From Bacteroidota bacterium (GTDB lineage Bacteria; Bacteroidota; Bacteroidia; Cytophagales; Cyclobacteriaceae): a stretch of DNA of 64,000 nucleotides. Positions 42,239-51,461 of this stretch are shown here, piece by piece; within the stretch, counting starts at the first letter, position 1, and each line of letters starts with the position of its first letter. The stretch spans positions 24,239 through 88,238 of the forward strand of contig JACOSO010000035.1 of assembly GCA_016178785.1 (NCBI GenBank). Reading direction: 5' to 3'. The translations under genes were made by a program, and so were the position numbers. Under the pieces are notes generated by a model. The model searched no databases, was not told the origin of the DNA, and saw only the letters and a list, made by a program, of their open reading frames with translations.

Positions 42239-44107
42239 TTAAACAATGCTCTCTTCTTCCTCGAGATAGCGCTTGGCCTGCATGATATAGAGGTCGGCAT
42301 ATTTGCCTTTTTGCAGCATCAGTTCTTTGTGTGATCCTTGTTCAATAATTTCACCATGTTCCATCATTAAAATCTTATTCGCGTTCTTCACAGTACTAAA
42401 ACGATGGGTGATCAGAATTACTGTTTTGCCCTCCGTATTTTTTTCAAGTGATGCGAAAATTTTCTCTTCAGTAACTGCATCTATCGATGCCGTTGGCTCA
42501 TCGAGAATGGTGATTGCGGCATTTCGATAAAACATTCTTGCTACAGCAAGTCTTTGATGCTGGCCTTTTGAAAGATCTATGCCGTCTTTGAATTCTTTCC
42601 AGATCAGTTGATCATAACTCGTAATGAACTCATCGGCACCCGAAAATCTAGCTGCTTTCTCTAATTTCTGCTGATCTATTTTCTCCGAAATCCTTCCCAC
42701 CCCAATCGATTCGCGAATGGTGAGATTGTAAATTGGAAAATCCTGAAAGAGAATACCAATCGCACTATGCCAATCTTCGAGTTTCAGTTCGCGTAAATCC
42801 GTTCCATTGATGAGGATGACGCCATCAGTCGGATCATAAATGCGACAGAGTAATTTGATCACCGTTGTCTTTCCAGCTCCATTCACTCCTACAATCGCAA
42901 TTTTTTCTCCGGGATTAATTGTGAATGAGAGATTCTTCAATACGTAAGGACTCCCTCCGCTTTCAGAAGGGTATCGAAAGGAAACATCTCTGAACTCAAC
43001 ATGAGGCGGTTGATCATATGAAAATCGGATTGCGTTCTCTTTTGATTTTATATTTGGAGTCATATCAAACAGCTCAAACCAGCGCGCAGCATAGCGCGCA
43101 GCCTCTTCCGTCCATGAGATGGATTCAACATAACCATTTACAGTCTGGTAAAAACGAGTGTAGGTATTGAATGCCAACAAGAGTCCACCCACGGCCATGG
43201 TTCCGGCCAGTGCCTCTTTCGTCATCAAAGCGATAGCCAGAAAAAGAAAAAGCAGGTACCACAAACTAAGAAAATTGTAAGAGATCGATTTTCTTCTCTC
43301 AGCATCTACTATTTTCTTATTGTACGATTCCATTCGTTCACTCACCTGACTTCTCAACCAGGATTTCAGTTTAAGCAGAATGACATCTACTGCTTTTTGC
43401 AGATGTTCAAAATGCGAAATGCGATTACTTATGATCCGATGGTCATCGAGCGAGAAATAGCGTATCCTGAAAACTTCCATGCTGTACTTCTTGTAAAAAA
43501 AATAAACCGGTGCAGCAGCCAGGATCGAGAACACTACGAGCCAATAATTCAGTGACCAAAGTATCATCATTGAAGTTATGATGCCCGCAAAACTCGTAGC
43601 AGATGAAAAAATAAAATCCTGCAAGCTCAGCATACTGCTCGTTCCCCACTCTTGCGCACTGCGCAGCAACGTTTGATAGGAATTACTTTCAATCACCCCT
43701 ACATCAAGTTCACTTTGCTTGTCGATTTTGTGGAGGTCGAGTTGCATATCAAGTTCAAGTCTAAATTTCGATCGAAAATAATTCACCACATTGCTTACCA
43801 TGGTAGGAACCAAAAATGCAAGTCCGAGAATGATAGAAGAACGGATCAGCCCATCCATATTTGATGCGCCCTGCTTAATCAAAATAATTTCGTCAACAAT
43901 TGCGGAAAAACTGGTGAATTGAAGATAGACGATAGATCCTTGAAAAATATTGAGAAGGATCAGTAATAAGAAAAGCCCCTTGTTCGTTCGCCACGCAAAC
44001 CCTACTGATTTAACCGCTACACTGAAAATATTTCTTCCCCCCGTCATGACCCAATAATTTGAAAATAATTTCGAATCTAATGAAGATAATGTAAAATCTT
44101 TGTTCAA
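42239..44107 (-). CDS. ABC exporter, fused membrane and ATPase domains
   Basis: A 622-residue half-transporter. The N-terminal half carries six membrane helices of the ABC exporter fold (e.g. GLFLLLILLNIFQGSIVYLQ, YWLVVFSILAAAPVYFFYKK). The C-terminal ATPase has Walker A GVNGAGKTTVIKLLCRIY, a Q-loop region (GILFQDFPIYNLTIRESIGV), signature LSKGQHQRLAVARMF and Walker B ITILDEPTASIDAVTEE. The signature SKGQ replaces the usual SGGQ. It works as a dimer. Substrate unknown; the co-transcribed PLD-like gene gives the only hint and does not settle whether it exports a peptide, lipid or drug. Confidence 0.93.
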   Translation of the reverse strand: MNKDFTLSSLDSKLFSNYWVMTGGRNIFSVAVKSVGFAWRTNKGLFLLLILLNIFQGSIVYLQFTSFSAIVDEIILIKQGASNMDGLIRSSIILGLAFLVPTMVSNVVNYFRSKFRLELDMQLDLHKIDKQSELDVGVIESNSYQTLLRSAQEWGTSSMLSLQDFIFSSATSFAGIITSMMILWSLNYWLVVFSILAAAPVYFFYKKYSMEVFRIRYFSLDDHRIISNRISHFEHLQKAVDVILLKLKSWLRSQVSERMESYNKKIVDAERRKSISYNFLSLWYLLFLFLAIALMTKEALAGTMAVGGLLLAFNTYTRFYQTVNGYVESISWTEEAARYAARWFELFDMTPNIKSKENAIRFSYDQPPHVEFRDVSFRYPSESGGSPYVLKNLSFTINPGEKIAIVGVNGAGKTTVIKLLCRIYDPTDGVILINGTDLRELKLEDWHSAIGILFQDFPIYNLTIRESIGVGRISEKIDQQKLEKAARFSGADEFITSYDQLIWKEFKDGIDLSKGQHQRLAVARMFYRNAAITILDEPTASIDAVTEEKIFASLEKNTEGKTVILITHRFSTVKNANKILMMEHGEIIEQGSHKELMLQKGKYADLYIMQAKRYLEEEESIV

Positions 44108-44246
44108 TTATTGTATTGATGCATACCAACATGACAATTGGTAGTTTCAAATGAGCCGATAGGCGGTACTGAGAAGGTTTAGGGGTGCGAAATGGTTACG
44201 TGGCATATATCCAAAGAATAAAAACAAAATAATTGGCTTTTAATTC

Positions 44247-45821
44247 ATGAAGAATACAGTTTTTTCATTGTTGCTGTCTTGCATTCTCATCTGGAGTTGC
44301 ACCATCAACGACAAAGATTTTCAAATCAAAAGTGTACAAAGCAATCCAACGCTGGTTGCGCCACTTGCCTCAGGCAACTTGTCGATATTAGATCTTCTAA
44401 AACATCAGGATTCTGCCCACATTAAAATAAAATCAGATGGCCTTGTTTATTTAAGCTATGATCAAACATTAGATACACGCGATATCCGCAACCTGGTAAC
44501 CATCCCAACCCTTGGAAATCTTACAACGCCAGTTTCTGTTCCTGCTGGAACTTACCCAGCCAATCCAAATGATTACAGCTCCACTTCCATCAATCGGACC
44601 GTTGATATGGGTATTGATGAGAAGCTTACCGAAATCGCGTTTAAGTCGGGCACACTTTCTTATAACATGAACCTCGTTCCTGCGAATAGCAATTTTTTGT
44701 ACGCAGTAGTGCTTTCCATTCCTGAATTCACGTCCAACAGTACGGGTGCCGGTCTTTCGCAAGAAGTTTCAGGCAGCGGTTCTATCGCGCTTTCCGGGTA
44801 CACCTTTAAAAATGCGATGGTAAATAAATTCACACTTCAACTTACGCTTGTGGTGAAGAAAAACCCGTCACCCACAATTATCCCTCCTGGTACTCAGCTC
44901 AACGTGGCTGTCTCCATGGCAGGAATGGACTTCACGTATATCAGAGGTTTTTTTGGCGACCAGGTAGTCAGTCCTCCGGCACAGACAATTGATGTGCAGG
45001 CCTTTGGTACCACTTTTCAGAAAGGAGCATCTGTGTCATTTGCACAACCTACCATTAATCTGACTGTAGTGAGTGATTATGGTGTACCGCTTACTGTAAC
45101 CTTTGCAAAACTCGAAGCCAGAAAACAAGCAGGCGCATCCCTCACCATGCAAACAAGTCCTTCAAGCCCAATCCCTATTACGGCACCAGCCACATTGGGT
45201 ACATCTGCTTCTACGTCAGTGTCTATAACTAACGTTAAAGAAGTGATTGACTTCGCCCCTACTCAATTCTATTATAAAGTATCTGGCCACATCAACACAG
45301 GCCTGACGACTGGAGATAATTTTATGGCCGACACCAGCCAAATGCGTGTGAAACTACACGTTGAAATTCCGATCTATGGAAAGGCTTCGAATATTATACT
45401 GGCAGATACAATGGATATCGGGTTAAGCGATGTCGACCAGGCAAAAATCGATTCGGCTTCACTTAAAGCAAACGTCACTAACGAGCTTCCATTGGATGCC
45501 ACCTTGCAATTCATCCTTACTGATGCAAAATACGTATTCATCGATTCGTTACTTACCTCGTCTCAGACAGGAATCATCAAAGGAAGCACCGTGGACAGTA
45601 ATGGTGATTTGAAATCGCCCGGCATTTTTAATCAATTGATAAAGTTGCAGCAGGATAAGATTTCAAAAATATTTAAAGCGAAGAAAGTAATCATAAGGGC
45701 AAAGATCAATACTTCAAAAGATGCCGGTGGCGCGGCCGTAGATGTCAAATTCAAGAGCAAGTACAAGATAGACGTGAAACTCGGTTTACGTGCCACTCTT
45801 AAAGTAAACGCCACCTTCTGA
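44247..45821 (+). CDS. Large lipoprotein paired with a DUF5723 protein
   Basis: A 524-residue protein with a lipoprotein signal (MKNTVFSLLLSCILIWSC, acylated Cys18). The mature protein is beta-rich and Ser/Thr-rich with no recognised catalytic motif, for example TIPTLGNLTTPVSVPAGTYP and FTYIRGFFGDQVVSPPAQ. Its TGA stop shares one base with the ATG of the next gene, so the two are translationally coupled. Lipoprotein plus DUF5723 pairs recur in Bacteroidota by my recollection, without a known role. It probably sits at the outer membrane and interacts with the following beta-barrel-like protein. Confidence 0.8.
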   Translation: MKNTVFSLLLSCILIWSCTINDKDFQIKSVQSNPTLVAPLASGNLSILDLLKHQDSAHIKIKSDGLVYLSYDQTLDTRDIRNLVTIPTLGNLTTPVSVPAGTYPANPNDYSSTSINRTVDMGIDEKLTEIAFKSGTLSYNMNLVPANSNFLYAVVLSIPEFTSNSTGAGLSQEVSGSGSIALSGYTFKNAMVNKFTLQLTLVVKKNPSPTIIPPGTQLNVAVSMAGMDFTYIRGFFGDQVVSPPAQTIDVQAFGTTFQKGASVSFAQPTINLTVVSDYGVPLTVTFAKLEARKQAGASLTMQTSPSSPIPITAPATLGTSASTSVSITNVKEVIDFAPTQFYYKVSGHINTGLTTGDNFMADTSQMRVKLHVEIPIYGKASNIILADTMDIGLSDVDQAKIDSASLKANVTNELPLDATLQFILTDAKYVFIDSLLTSSQTGIIKGSTVDSNGDLKSPGIFNQLIKLQQDKISKIFKAKKVIIRAKINTSKDAGGAAVDVKFKSKYKIDVKLGLRATLKVNATF

Positions 45822-47299
45822 TGAAAAAAATAATTCCAATCATACTCTTCGGCTTCATTGCCAACAAGGCTACCGCACAGAATGAAGGTACGCTTACTTT
45901 TATGAACAGTCTTCCTCAAGTTGTTTATAGCAATCCGGCCATCGTTCCGAAATATAAGTTTTCATTTGGGTTGCCGGGATCTTCCATTGCAGCATTCTAT
46001 TCCAACAATGGTTTTGCTTATAAAGACGTGTACAAGCGTGTTGAAGATACCGTGAAGGCAGACCTACCGAAACTCTACAACGCGATGAAGCCAAAAAACT
46101 ACGTTACTCAGGCTTTGCAAATCGATCTGTTTCGATTAGGGATGCGAATCAATCCGAAGTTATACATTACGCTGACCTCGACAGCGAAAGTTTACAACCG
46201 TCTGATGATGCCCAAAGATCTGATGGCTATTTTCGTGAATGGAAATTCGGCATTCGTTGGCCGTACGGCTACACTCTCACCAAAAGCAGAATCAGTTACG
46301 TTCCTTGAAACAGCTTTGGGAGGATCTTACCAAATTGATAATAGACTTACCGTTGGCGCTCGCATAAAACTATTGAAGGGCATAACTAACGTGACTACGA
46401 AAAATGCCACAGTAAACTTGGCAGTTGACAATAACTATGGGCTCACTGCCAGTGCAGATATGGATGTGCGCACCTCAGGTATCAATAATTTTACACAGTC
46501 GGGATTTGATTTTGGTTCGAGCTTCAAGAATTATTTTTCCAACAACGGGCTTGCTGTCGATCTTGGAGCTACTTATCGTGTGCAAGAACGTATTACTGTT
46601 GGTGCGAGCCTCATTGATATCGGAAGCATTCATTGGAAAAACAATACTTATGGATATTCACTTGATCCATCAAAGGCGAATTACACTTTTGCGGGAATTG
46701 ATCTAAGTAAGGTAATCAACGGTGATGACAATTACCTGAAATCACTTAGCGATACACTTCAAAATAAATTCAAACCAACGGAGGGTGCGATTGGGAGTTA
46801 CAGCGCACCGATCCCGGGTAAAATGTATTTAAGCGGCATGTATCAAATGAAAAGGAATTTTACAGCTGGAGCTGTCTTCTTCTCAGAAAAATTCAGAGGG
46901 CGGTATTCCGCAGGACTCACACTTGGAGCCAATAAGCATTTCGGTAGAATATTCAGTGCAGCGGCAAGTTACACTGTGGCAAGCAATTCATTCAACAACT
47001 TAGGGGCAGGAATGTCACTGAATCTTGCGCCTGTCCAGATTTACATTGTAGGAGATAATTTGCTGAGCATTGCACTCGCTGGCAAGGAATTGAACACGTT
47101 TGTAAACAACACCAAATTTTTCAACGTGCGCCTTGGTTTGAATTTCGTTTTCGGTTGGGACCGGAAGAAAAAAGAGGAAAAAGAGAAAAACGCGGATGAG
47201 AGTAAGAGAAATTTAGAACCCGCCCGTGATGAAGACGGTGGTATCCGCAGAAAGATGTACAGAAACTACACTCCTGACAAAAAGAAAAAGAAATATTGA
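45821..47299 (+). CDS. DUF5723-family outer-membrane protein
   Basis: 492 residues with signal peptide MKKIIPIILFGFIANKATAQ. The family start pattern is clear (GTLTFMNSLPQVVYSNPAIV). Alternating amphipathic strands follow, with repeated features of a beta-barrel (ETALGGSYQIDNRLTVGARI, GLAVDLGATYRVQERITVGA, NFTAGAVFFSEKFRGRYSAG). After the last strand comes a charged tail (RKKKEEKEKNADESKRN) ending in KKKKKY. Probably an outer-membrane barrel; function unknown. It overlaps the lipoprotein gene by one base. Confidence 0.85.
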   Translation: MKKIIPIILFGFIANKATAQNEGTLTFMNSLPQVVYSNPAIVPKYKFSFGLPGSSIAAFYSNNGFAYKDVYKRVEDTVKADLPKLYNAMKPKNYVTQALQIDLFRLGMRINPKLYITLTSTAKVYNRLMMPKDLMAIFVNGNSAFVGRTATLSPKAESVTFLETALGGSYQIDNRLTVGARIKLLKGITNVTTKNATVNLAVDNNYGLTASADMDVRTSGINNFTQSGFDFGSSFKNYFSNNGLAVDLGATYRVQERITVGASLIDIGSIHWKNNTYGYSLDPSKANYTFAGIDLSKVINGDDNYLKSLSDTLQNKFKPTEGAIGSYSAPIPGKMYLSGMYQMKRNFTAGAVFFSEKFRGRYSAGLTLGANKHFGRIFSAAASYTVASNSFNNLGAGMSLNLAPVQIYIVGDNLLSIALAGKELNTFVNNTKFFNVRLGLNFVFGWDRKKKEEKEKNADESKRNLEPARDEDGGIRRKMYRNYTPDKKKKKY

Positions 47300-47380
47300 T
47301 TTGATCTCGGAAACTGAAAAATCGATTGACTAAGTTTGATTTTAATCACGTTGGCCTTCTGGCGTTTCTATGAATGCGAA

Positions 47381-48706
47381 TTATTTTAGTCTGGTCTTTA
47401 ATTTGGACAAGATAAACTCTCCTACTTTTCTGCCTTGGACTTTTCCATTTTCGCACGCAGGCGAATAGTGAATTCCACCGTATACTCGGCTCACAGCCGC
47501 TTCCTCGGAGGCGTCTATAAATGATTTGAAACTACGTGGTGACATTCCAAATTCAACTTCTGTTGAATCCGTAAAGGCATATTTGTCGCCAAACATCGCG
47601 GTAAGCGCTACGGCTGCCGAAGTTGAAATGACGCTGTGACCACTCGTGTATTCAGGGAATGGAGGAGTTTGTAATAGCGGAACCCAGTTCTCATCAATGT
47701 GCTGATTAATATAAGTCTCCGGGCGCACCGACTTCGATCTGTATTTTTCATCCCAGCAGCTAATGAATCCATCGGCCAAGGATAGCGCAACGCAAACATA
47801 GGCTTCCGCTGATCTTACCATGTCGGCATGCGTATTTTGGCAAACCATCTTTGTGATGTTAATCCAATGCCCTCCTGGCGAAATTTTCTTCGTAGCAAAC
47901 ATCACATGTCCTTTCACATTCATGATAAATGGATTGCAATCCCAAAAGCTGGCGATGGCACGCTGTTCGTCAGTTAGTTTCTTGCCAGTTTCATAAACAT
48001 AAAATGCCTCCTTATAAAATTGGCTTTCCTTCTTTTCTGAAAAAGAAGTTGGTGGTTGCGGCTTGAATTGTTGCGCAGAATCGATCACAAAAGTTCGGAT
48101 GTCGTTCCAGTGTGGCTCAATTGCATCCATATAGGTGGGAGGCGTAGGCTGCCAGGTGGCGGGATTTCTTTCGATGGAATATTTCGGAAACGTGCGTGAC
48201 TGCTTGTAGTTGTCTTTTGAAGACCACTTGATCACATGTTTAGCCACGCTATCGCCAAATGCTTTAGATCTTTCGAACACATTATCCGGCACACCAGCAT
48301 CTCTGAATTTTTGCATTTCCTTTTCATAGAATTTGTCAAGTTCGTCCTCTGAAAAGATCAGTGTCCTTCCCACTTTTAACATCGCTTCGGTAGCTGCGAG
48401 CGGATAACAATACTCCTTAGTGGAATCGGGTTGTGGAAACTTTCCAAGCCCATGCAGTTGCCCAGCAAGGCTAACATAGTTCTTATTTTGATGGATAATT
48501 GCTTCATAACCCGCAACAGAGGCATAAGAATAAATGCGGCTCGCTACCGGAGGTGAAAAAATATCGTGCACAATCCGGTCTGTGATTGCCTTCATCGATC
48601 GGTGAAAGAACTCAGGGTCTTGAACTTTGGCTTTGTAAGCCCCATCGTTGGACGGTGAGCAAGACGCAAGAAACACTAGAACACTAAAACTAAATACCTT
48701 CTTCAT
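47381..48706 (-). CDS. Vanadium-dependent haloperoxidase-like lipoprotein (first copy)
   Basis: A 441-residue member of the vanadium haloperoxidase/PAP2 acid phosphatase superfamily. The N-terminus MKKVFSFSVLVFLASCSPSN is a lipoprotein signal. The vanadate or phosphate pocket is complete: Lys and Arg in DEKYRSKSVRPETYI, the SGH segment in FPEYTSGHSVISTSAAVALT, and Arg plus His in SRVYGGIHYSPACENGKVQG. Members either oxidise halides with peroxide or act as phosphatases, and sequence alone does not separate the two. It ends the minus-strand unit GH65-DUF4160-DUF2442-this gene (15-base gap to DUF2442). A paralogue lies at 52394-53722. Confidence 0.88.
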   Translation of the reverse strand: MKKVFSFSVLVFLASCSPSNDGAYKAKVQDPEFFHRSMKAITDRIVHDIFSPPVASRIYSYASVAGYEAIIHQNKNYVSLAGQLHGLGKFPQPDSTKEYCYPLAATEAMLKVGRTLIFSEDELDKFYEKEMQKFRDAGVPDNVFERSKAFGDSVAKHVIKWSSKDNYKQSRTFPKYSIERNPATWQPTPPTYMDAIEPHWNDIRTFVIDSAQQFKPQPPTSFSEKKESQFYKEAFYVYETGKKLTDEQRAIASFWDCNPFIMNVKGHVMFATKKISPGGHWINITKMVCQNTHADMVRSAEAYVCVALSLADGFISCWDEKYRSKSVRPETYINQHIDENWVPLLQTPPFPEYTSGHSVISTSAAVALTAMFGDKYAFTDSTEVEFGMSPRSFKSFIDASEEAAVSRVYGGIHYSPACENGKVQGRKVGEFILSKLKTRLK

Positions 48707-48721
48707 GAAAATTGGACTTTA

Positions 48722-49063
48722 TTATATGATGTATAAAACTTCTTCTTTGCTGCGGGATGGAAACGACAGAATGGAATCTAATGTAAAAATTACATCTTCA
48801 TTCCTACCCCAGGAAATATTCCCATCTACTACTCTGAATTTTTTGAATTGAGTAGATGAAAAATATTTCCGATTATCACCTTTCACATACTTCATAAATA
48901 ATGGTAGAAAATCCACCTTTTCCCTTTTTCCATCACTGAAGTGCAAGTCAATGATAAATTCTGAAATATAATCTGCAGATATTATGCTTAAACTGACCTC
49001 TTTACTTTTTTTCTTACTACTTGGCACTTTACTGTTTTGTGATATATAAACACTTGCTCCCAT
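48722..49063 (-). CDS. DUF2442 domain protein
   Basis: 113 residues. A lysine/serine-rich start (KVPSSKKKSKEVSL) leads into the DUF2442 domain: ISEFIIDLHFSDGKREKVDF, then FKKFRVVDGNISWGRNEDVI. DUF2442 proteins are typically encoded directly after a DUF4160 protein in small two-gene units suspected to be toxin-antitoxin-like. The pair is present here, but the DUF4160 gene (48988-49300) is frameshifted and overlaps this start. Function unproven. Confidence 0.85.
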   Translation of the reverse strand: MGASVYISQNSKVPSSKKKSKEVSLSIISADYISEFIIDLHFSDGKREKVDFLPLFMKYVKGDNRKYFSSTQFKKFRVVDGNISWGRNEDVIFTLDSILSFPSRSKEEVLYII

Positions 49064-49300
49064 TTCTCAATAATTTTCTTTTGATACATTTTCAAGAAAA
49101 CCCCAACTTCCCGGGCCTCAGCCTCAGTAAGCGGAGTTTTGCCTCTTACCTTCTTAAAAAAACAAAATTACATCTTTGTCATGGATAAAAAACTCCACTT
49201 TGGTCTCTCGTCCTTGAATAGCAACATGAACATGAATAGGCAAATGATCATTTGAATAGAATCGGACGACATAACTTAGATACTGAAATATCTTCGGCAT
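48988..49300 (-). pseudogene. DUF4160 gene interrupted by a frameshift in a T7 run
   Basis: ATG at 49300 starts MPKIFQYLSYVVRFYSND and HLPIHVHVAIQGRETKVEFF, the DUF4160 signature. The frame stops after 48 codons (49154-49156) in DVILFF. If one base of the run of seven T (49162-49156) is skipped, translation continues KKVRGKTPLTEAEAREVGVF and LKMYQKKIIEKWEQ, the rest of the domain, to a TAA at 48988-48990. The start is six bases after the GH65 stop and the 3' part overlaps the DUF2442 start. Replication slippage, a sequencing error or transcriptional slippage at the T-run are all possible. Confidence 0.85.
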
Positions 49301-49306
49301 TAGCTA

Positions 49307-51337
49307 CTAAGGTTTGACGCTGTAATTCTTTTTGTCCTTTCCAACTCCAATGACTTCGAGCGACTTCCATGCTTTTGGCAACTTGCTTTTATTCTGAATA
49401 ATTCCCTGATCAGCTATTTGCAACCCACCAAAACCAAAAATCACAGCTTGCAAAAAACCTCCGGCACCGGTGGCAAAATAAGGATTGGTTCCGCCAGCCG
49501 TTTCGGCCAACACGCCAAAGGGAGGTGCTTCATTGTGCTTGTAACTTTTAATGAATAAATCATAGGCCTCGTCAGGTTTACCTAGGCGCGAATACAAAAC
49601 AGAAAGTACAGAGCTGCCCATGGCTGGGCCATTTGGAGACATTCGTTGCTCATAGTATTTCAAATCTTTTTCGACTTGCGTTGGATCTGTGATTACATCC
49701 AACGGATACGAGAGTAAGTTTACATCTGCTTGTTTAATCTCAACTCCATTGTAAGTAGCATTTTCCTTGGTAGTGCCGTCCGGAAATTTTAAAATGGGAA
49801 TGTTCTGTGCAACCATTTCCCAATCAGGATCAGGTTCAATTGAAAGCTCCTTAGCAGCTAGCGTTGCATAGCGGAGTGCTGTGATAGCCATGCCATTAGT
49901 AAAGGCATTGTTGTCGATGTTCTCTTGCCACTCATTCGCACCGATCACATTATTGATTTCATACTTGCCAAGTCCTTTTCGCTCGACTCGACTCGACCAA
50001 AAATCAGCTACTTCTTTCAATACAGGGTAACCCCTCTCCTGCAGCCAGGTTTTATCTTTAGTTACCTGATAGTATTTCCAAAAGGCCCAACCAACACAAC
50101 CAGAGATATGTTGTTGAAATGGCCCCGTGAGCGCCCACACAGGAGTGTCTTCTGTTCCTTCCGCTGATGATTCCCATGGAAACATTGCTCCTTTGAGGCC
50201 ATGAGAGAATGCATTTTTCTTTGCTGCTTCTAATCGCTGAAAACGATATTCTAAAAGGGACTTCGCAATAGAGGGTTGCATCGCGAGAAGCGGTGGATAC
50301 ATCCATAATTCTGTATCCCAAAATACATGACCATTATAACCGAGACCTGAAAGTCCCATCGGAGACAGACTGTAAGCAGTGCCGGCACGTGCAAAAGAGT
50401 AAAGATGGTACAATGCAAAACGCACATCTTTCTGAACTTGTGCATCACCTTCAATCACAATATCACTTTTCCATAATTCGTTCCATGCCTCTTTATGACG
50501 GTCAAGCAGACGCTGAACACCTTCGAGTTTTGCAAAGATGGTAAGCCGCTCTGCCTCGTTCATCGGGTCATTGTATTCAGACGAGCACGTAGCTGATGAC
50601 ACTACAGCAAACTTATAGCTCTCTCCGGCTTTCAACTGCTTATGAAATTTGGCTAAGTGCCTGCTGTAATCCCAATCTTCATGAATCAGTTTTGGTTCTT
50701 GACTGTGCGGCTCATCGAAAATAAAACTATTGCTTACTGCAACAGTCAATTTTCCTGAAGGGCTTTTTCCGACCGAAGTCAGCAGAGGAATACTAACATG
50801 TGGCCGCTCTATCTCGCTAAAAAGATTATGAACATCCTGAAGATGGTCGGGCGCCTCTATCACACTTTTAGGGGTGATTCTTACATCCTTCTTTGCTTTG
50901 ATCTCAACAATCGTTAGCGCAGTGTAAGGCAAATGCCGTAATGCCATCAGTGTATGGGTCACCGTGAGTTTATCCGTCTCAAACGAGGTTGTAAGAGAAG
51001 CCTGTTTCATATCAAGTGCCTGCCGATAGCCAGAAATGTTCGCGCGCGAAATGCCCTGCCCATCAACCTCAAGTGCCATGTTTACATGGTTAAAAGTCTT
51101 TAAGATATTGGAGACACGACCGCGCTGATAATAGTCATATGCTCCATTGAGCACCACATCCTTTACAGTCATAGGCTCTGCCGAAGAAACTAAACCGATC
51201 ATGCCATTGGCGACTGTTACTCCGTAGTAATTTTTGGGGTCAATGTTTTGGGCTTGAACAATCCATGAATTATCGGCCTGGCCAAAACATTTGAAAGACA
51301 AAGCAAAAAAGATTACAATAACGGATTGATGTTTCAT
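49307..51337 (-). CDS. Secreted glycoside hydrolase family 65 protein
   Basis: 676 residues with a signal peptide (MKHQSVIVIFFALSFKCFGQ). An N-terminal beta-sandwich (to about 270) precedes an (alpha/alpha)6 barrel with GHVFWDTELWMYPPLLAMQP. The catalytic-acid region is NVIGANEWQENIDNNAFTNG, where the glutamate follows the family pattern D/N-x-x-G-x-x-E. GH65 contains disaccharide phosphorylases (usually cytoplasmic) and acid trehalases (secreted). The signal peptide favours a hydrolase acting on an alpha-linked glucoside such as trehalose or kojibiose; the exact substrate is open. It is the first gene of a unit that continues with DUF4160, DUF2442 and a haloperoxidase. Confidence 0.88.
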   Translation of the reverse strand: MKHQSVIVIFFALSFKCFGQADNSWIVQAQNIDPKNYYGVTVANGMIGLVSSAEPMTVKDVVLNGAYDYYQRGRVSNILKTFNHVNMALEVDGQGISRANISGYRQALDMKQASLTTSFETDKLTVTHTLMALRHLPYTALTIVEIKAKKDVRITPKSVIEAPDHLQDVHNLFSEIERPHVSIPLLTSVGKSPSGKLTVAVSNSFIFDEPHSQEPKLIHEDWDYSRHLAKFHKQLKAGESYKFAVVSSATCSSEYNDPMNEAERLTIFAKLEGVQRLLDRHKEAWNELWKSDIVIEGDAQVQKDVRFALYHLYSFARAGTAYSLSPMGLSGLGYNGHVFWDTELWMYPPLLAMQPSIAKSLLEYRFQRLEAAKKNAFSHGLKGAMFPWESSAEGTEDTPVWALTGPFQQHISGCVGWAFWKYYQVTKDKTWLQERGYPVLKEVADFWSSRVERKGLGKYEINNVIGANEWQENIDNNAFTNGMAITALRYATLAAKELSIEPDPDWEMVAQNIPILKFPDGTTKENATYNGVEIKQADVNLLSYPLDVITDPTQVEKDLKYYEQRMSPNGPAMGSSVLSVLYSRLGKPDEAYDLFIKSYKHNEAPPFGVLAETAGGTNPYFATGAGGFLQAVIFGFGGLQIADQGIIQNKSKLPKAWKSLEVIGVGKDKKNYSVKP

Positions 51338-51461
51338 CTTATCTGTCTTTAAATTGATTTCAATACTTTGTGTTATGCAAAATGAAAAAAAATGCCAATA
51401 CTTGTAAGCGATGTTGAAAAGAATATTTCCAGTTTAAGCTGGGGTTAATTTATACAGGTTC

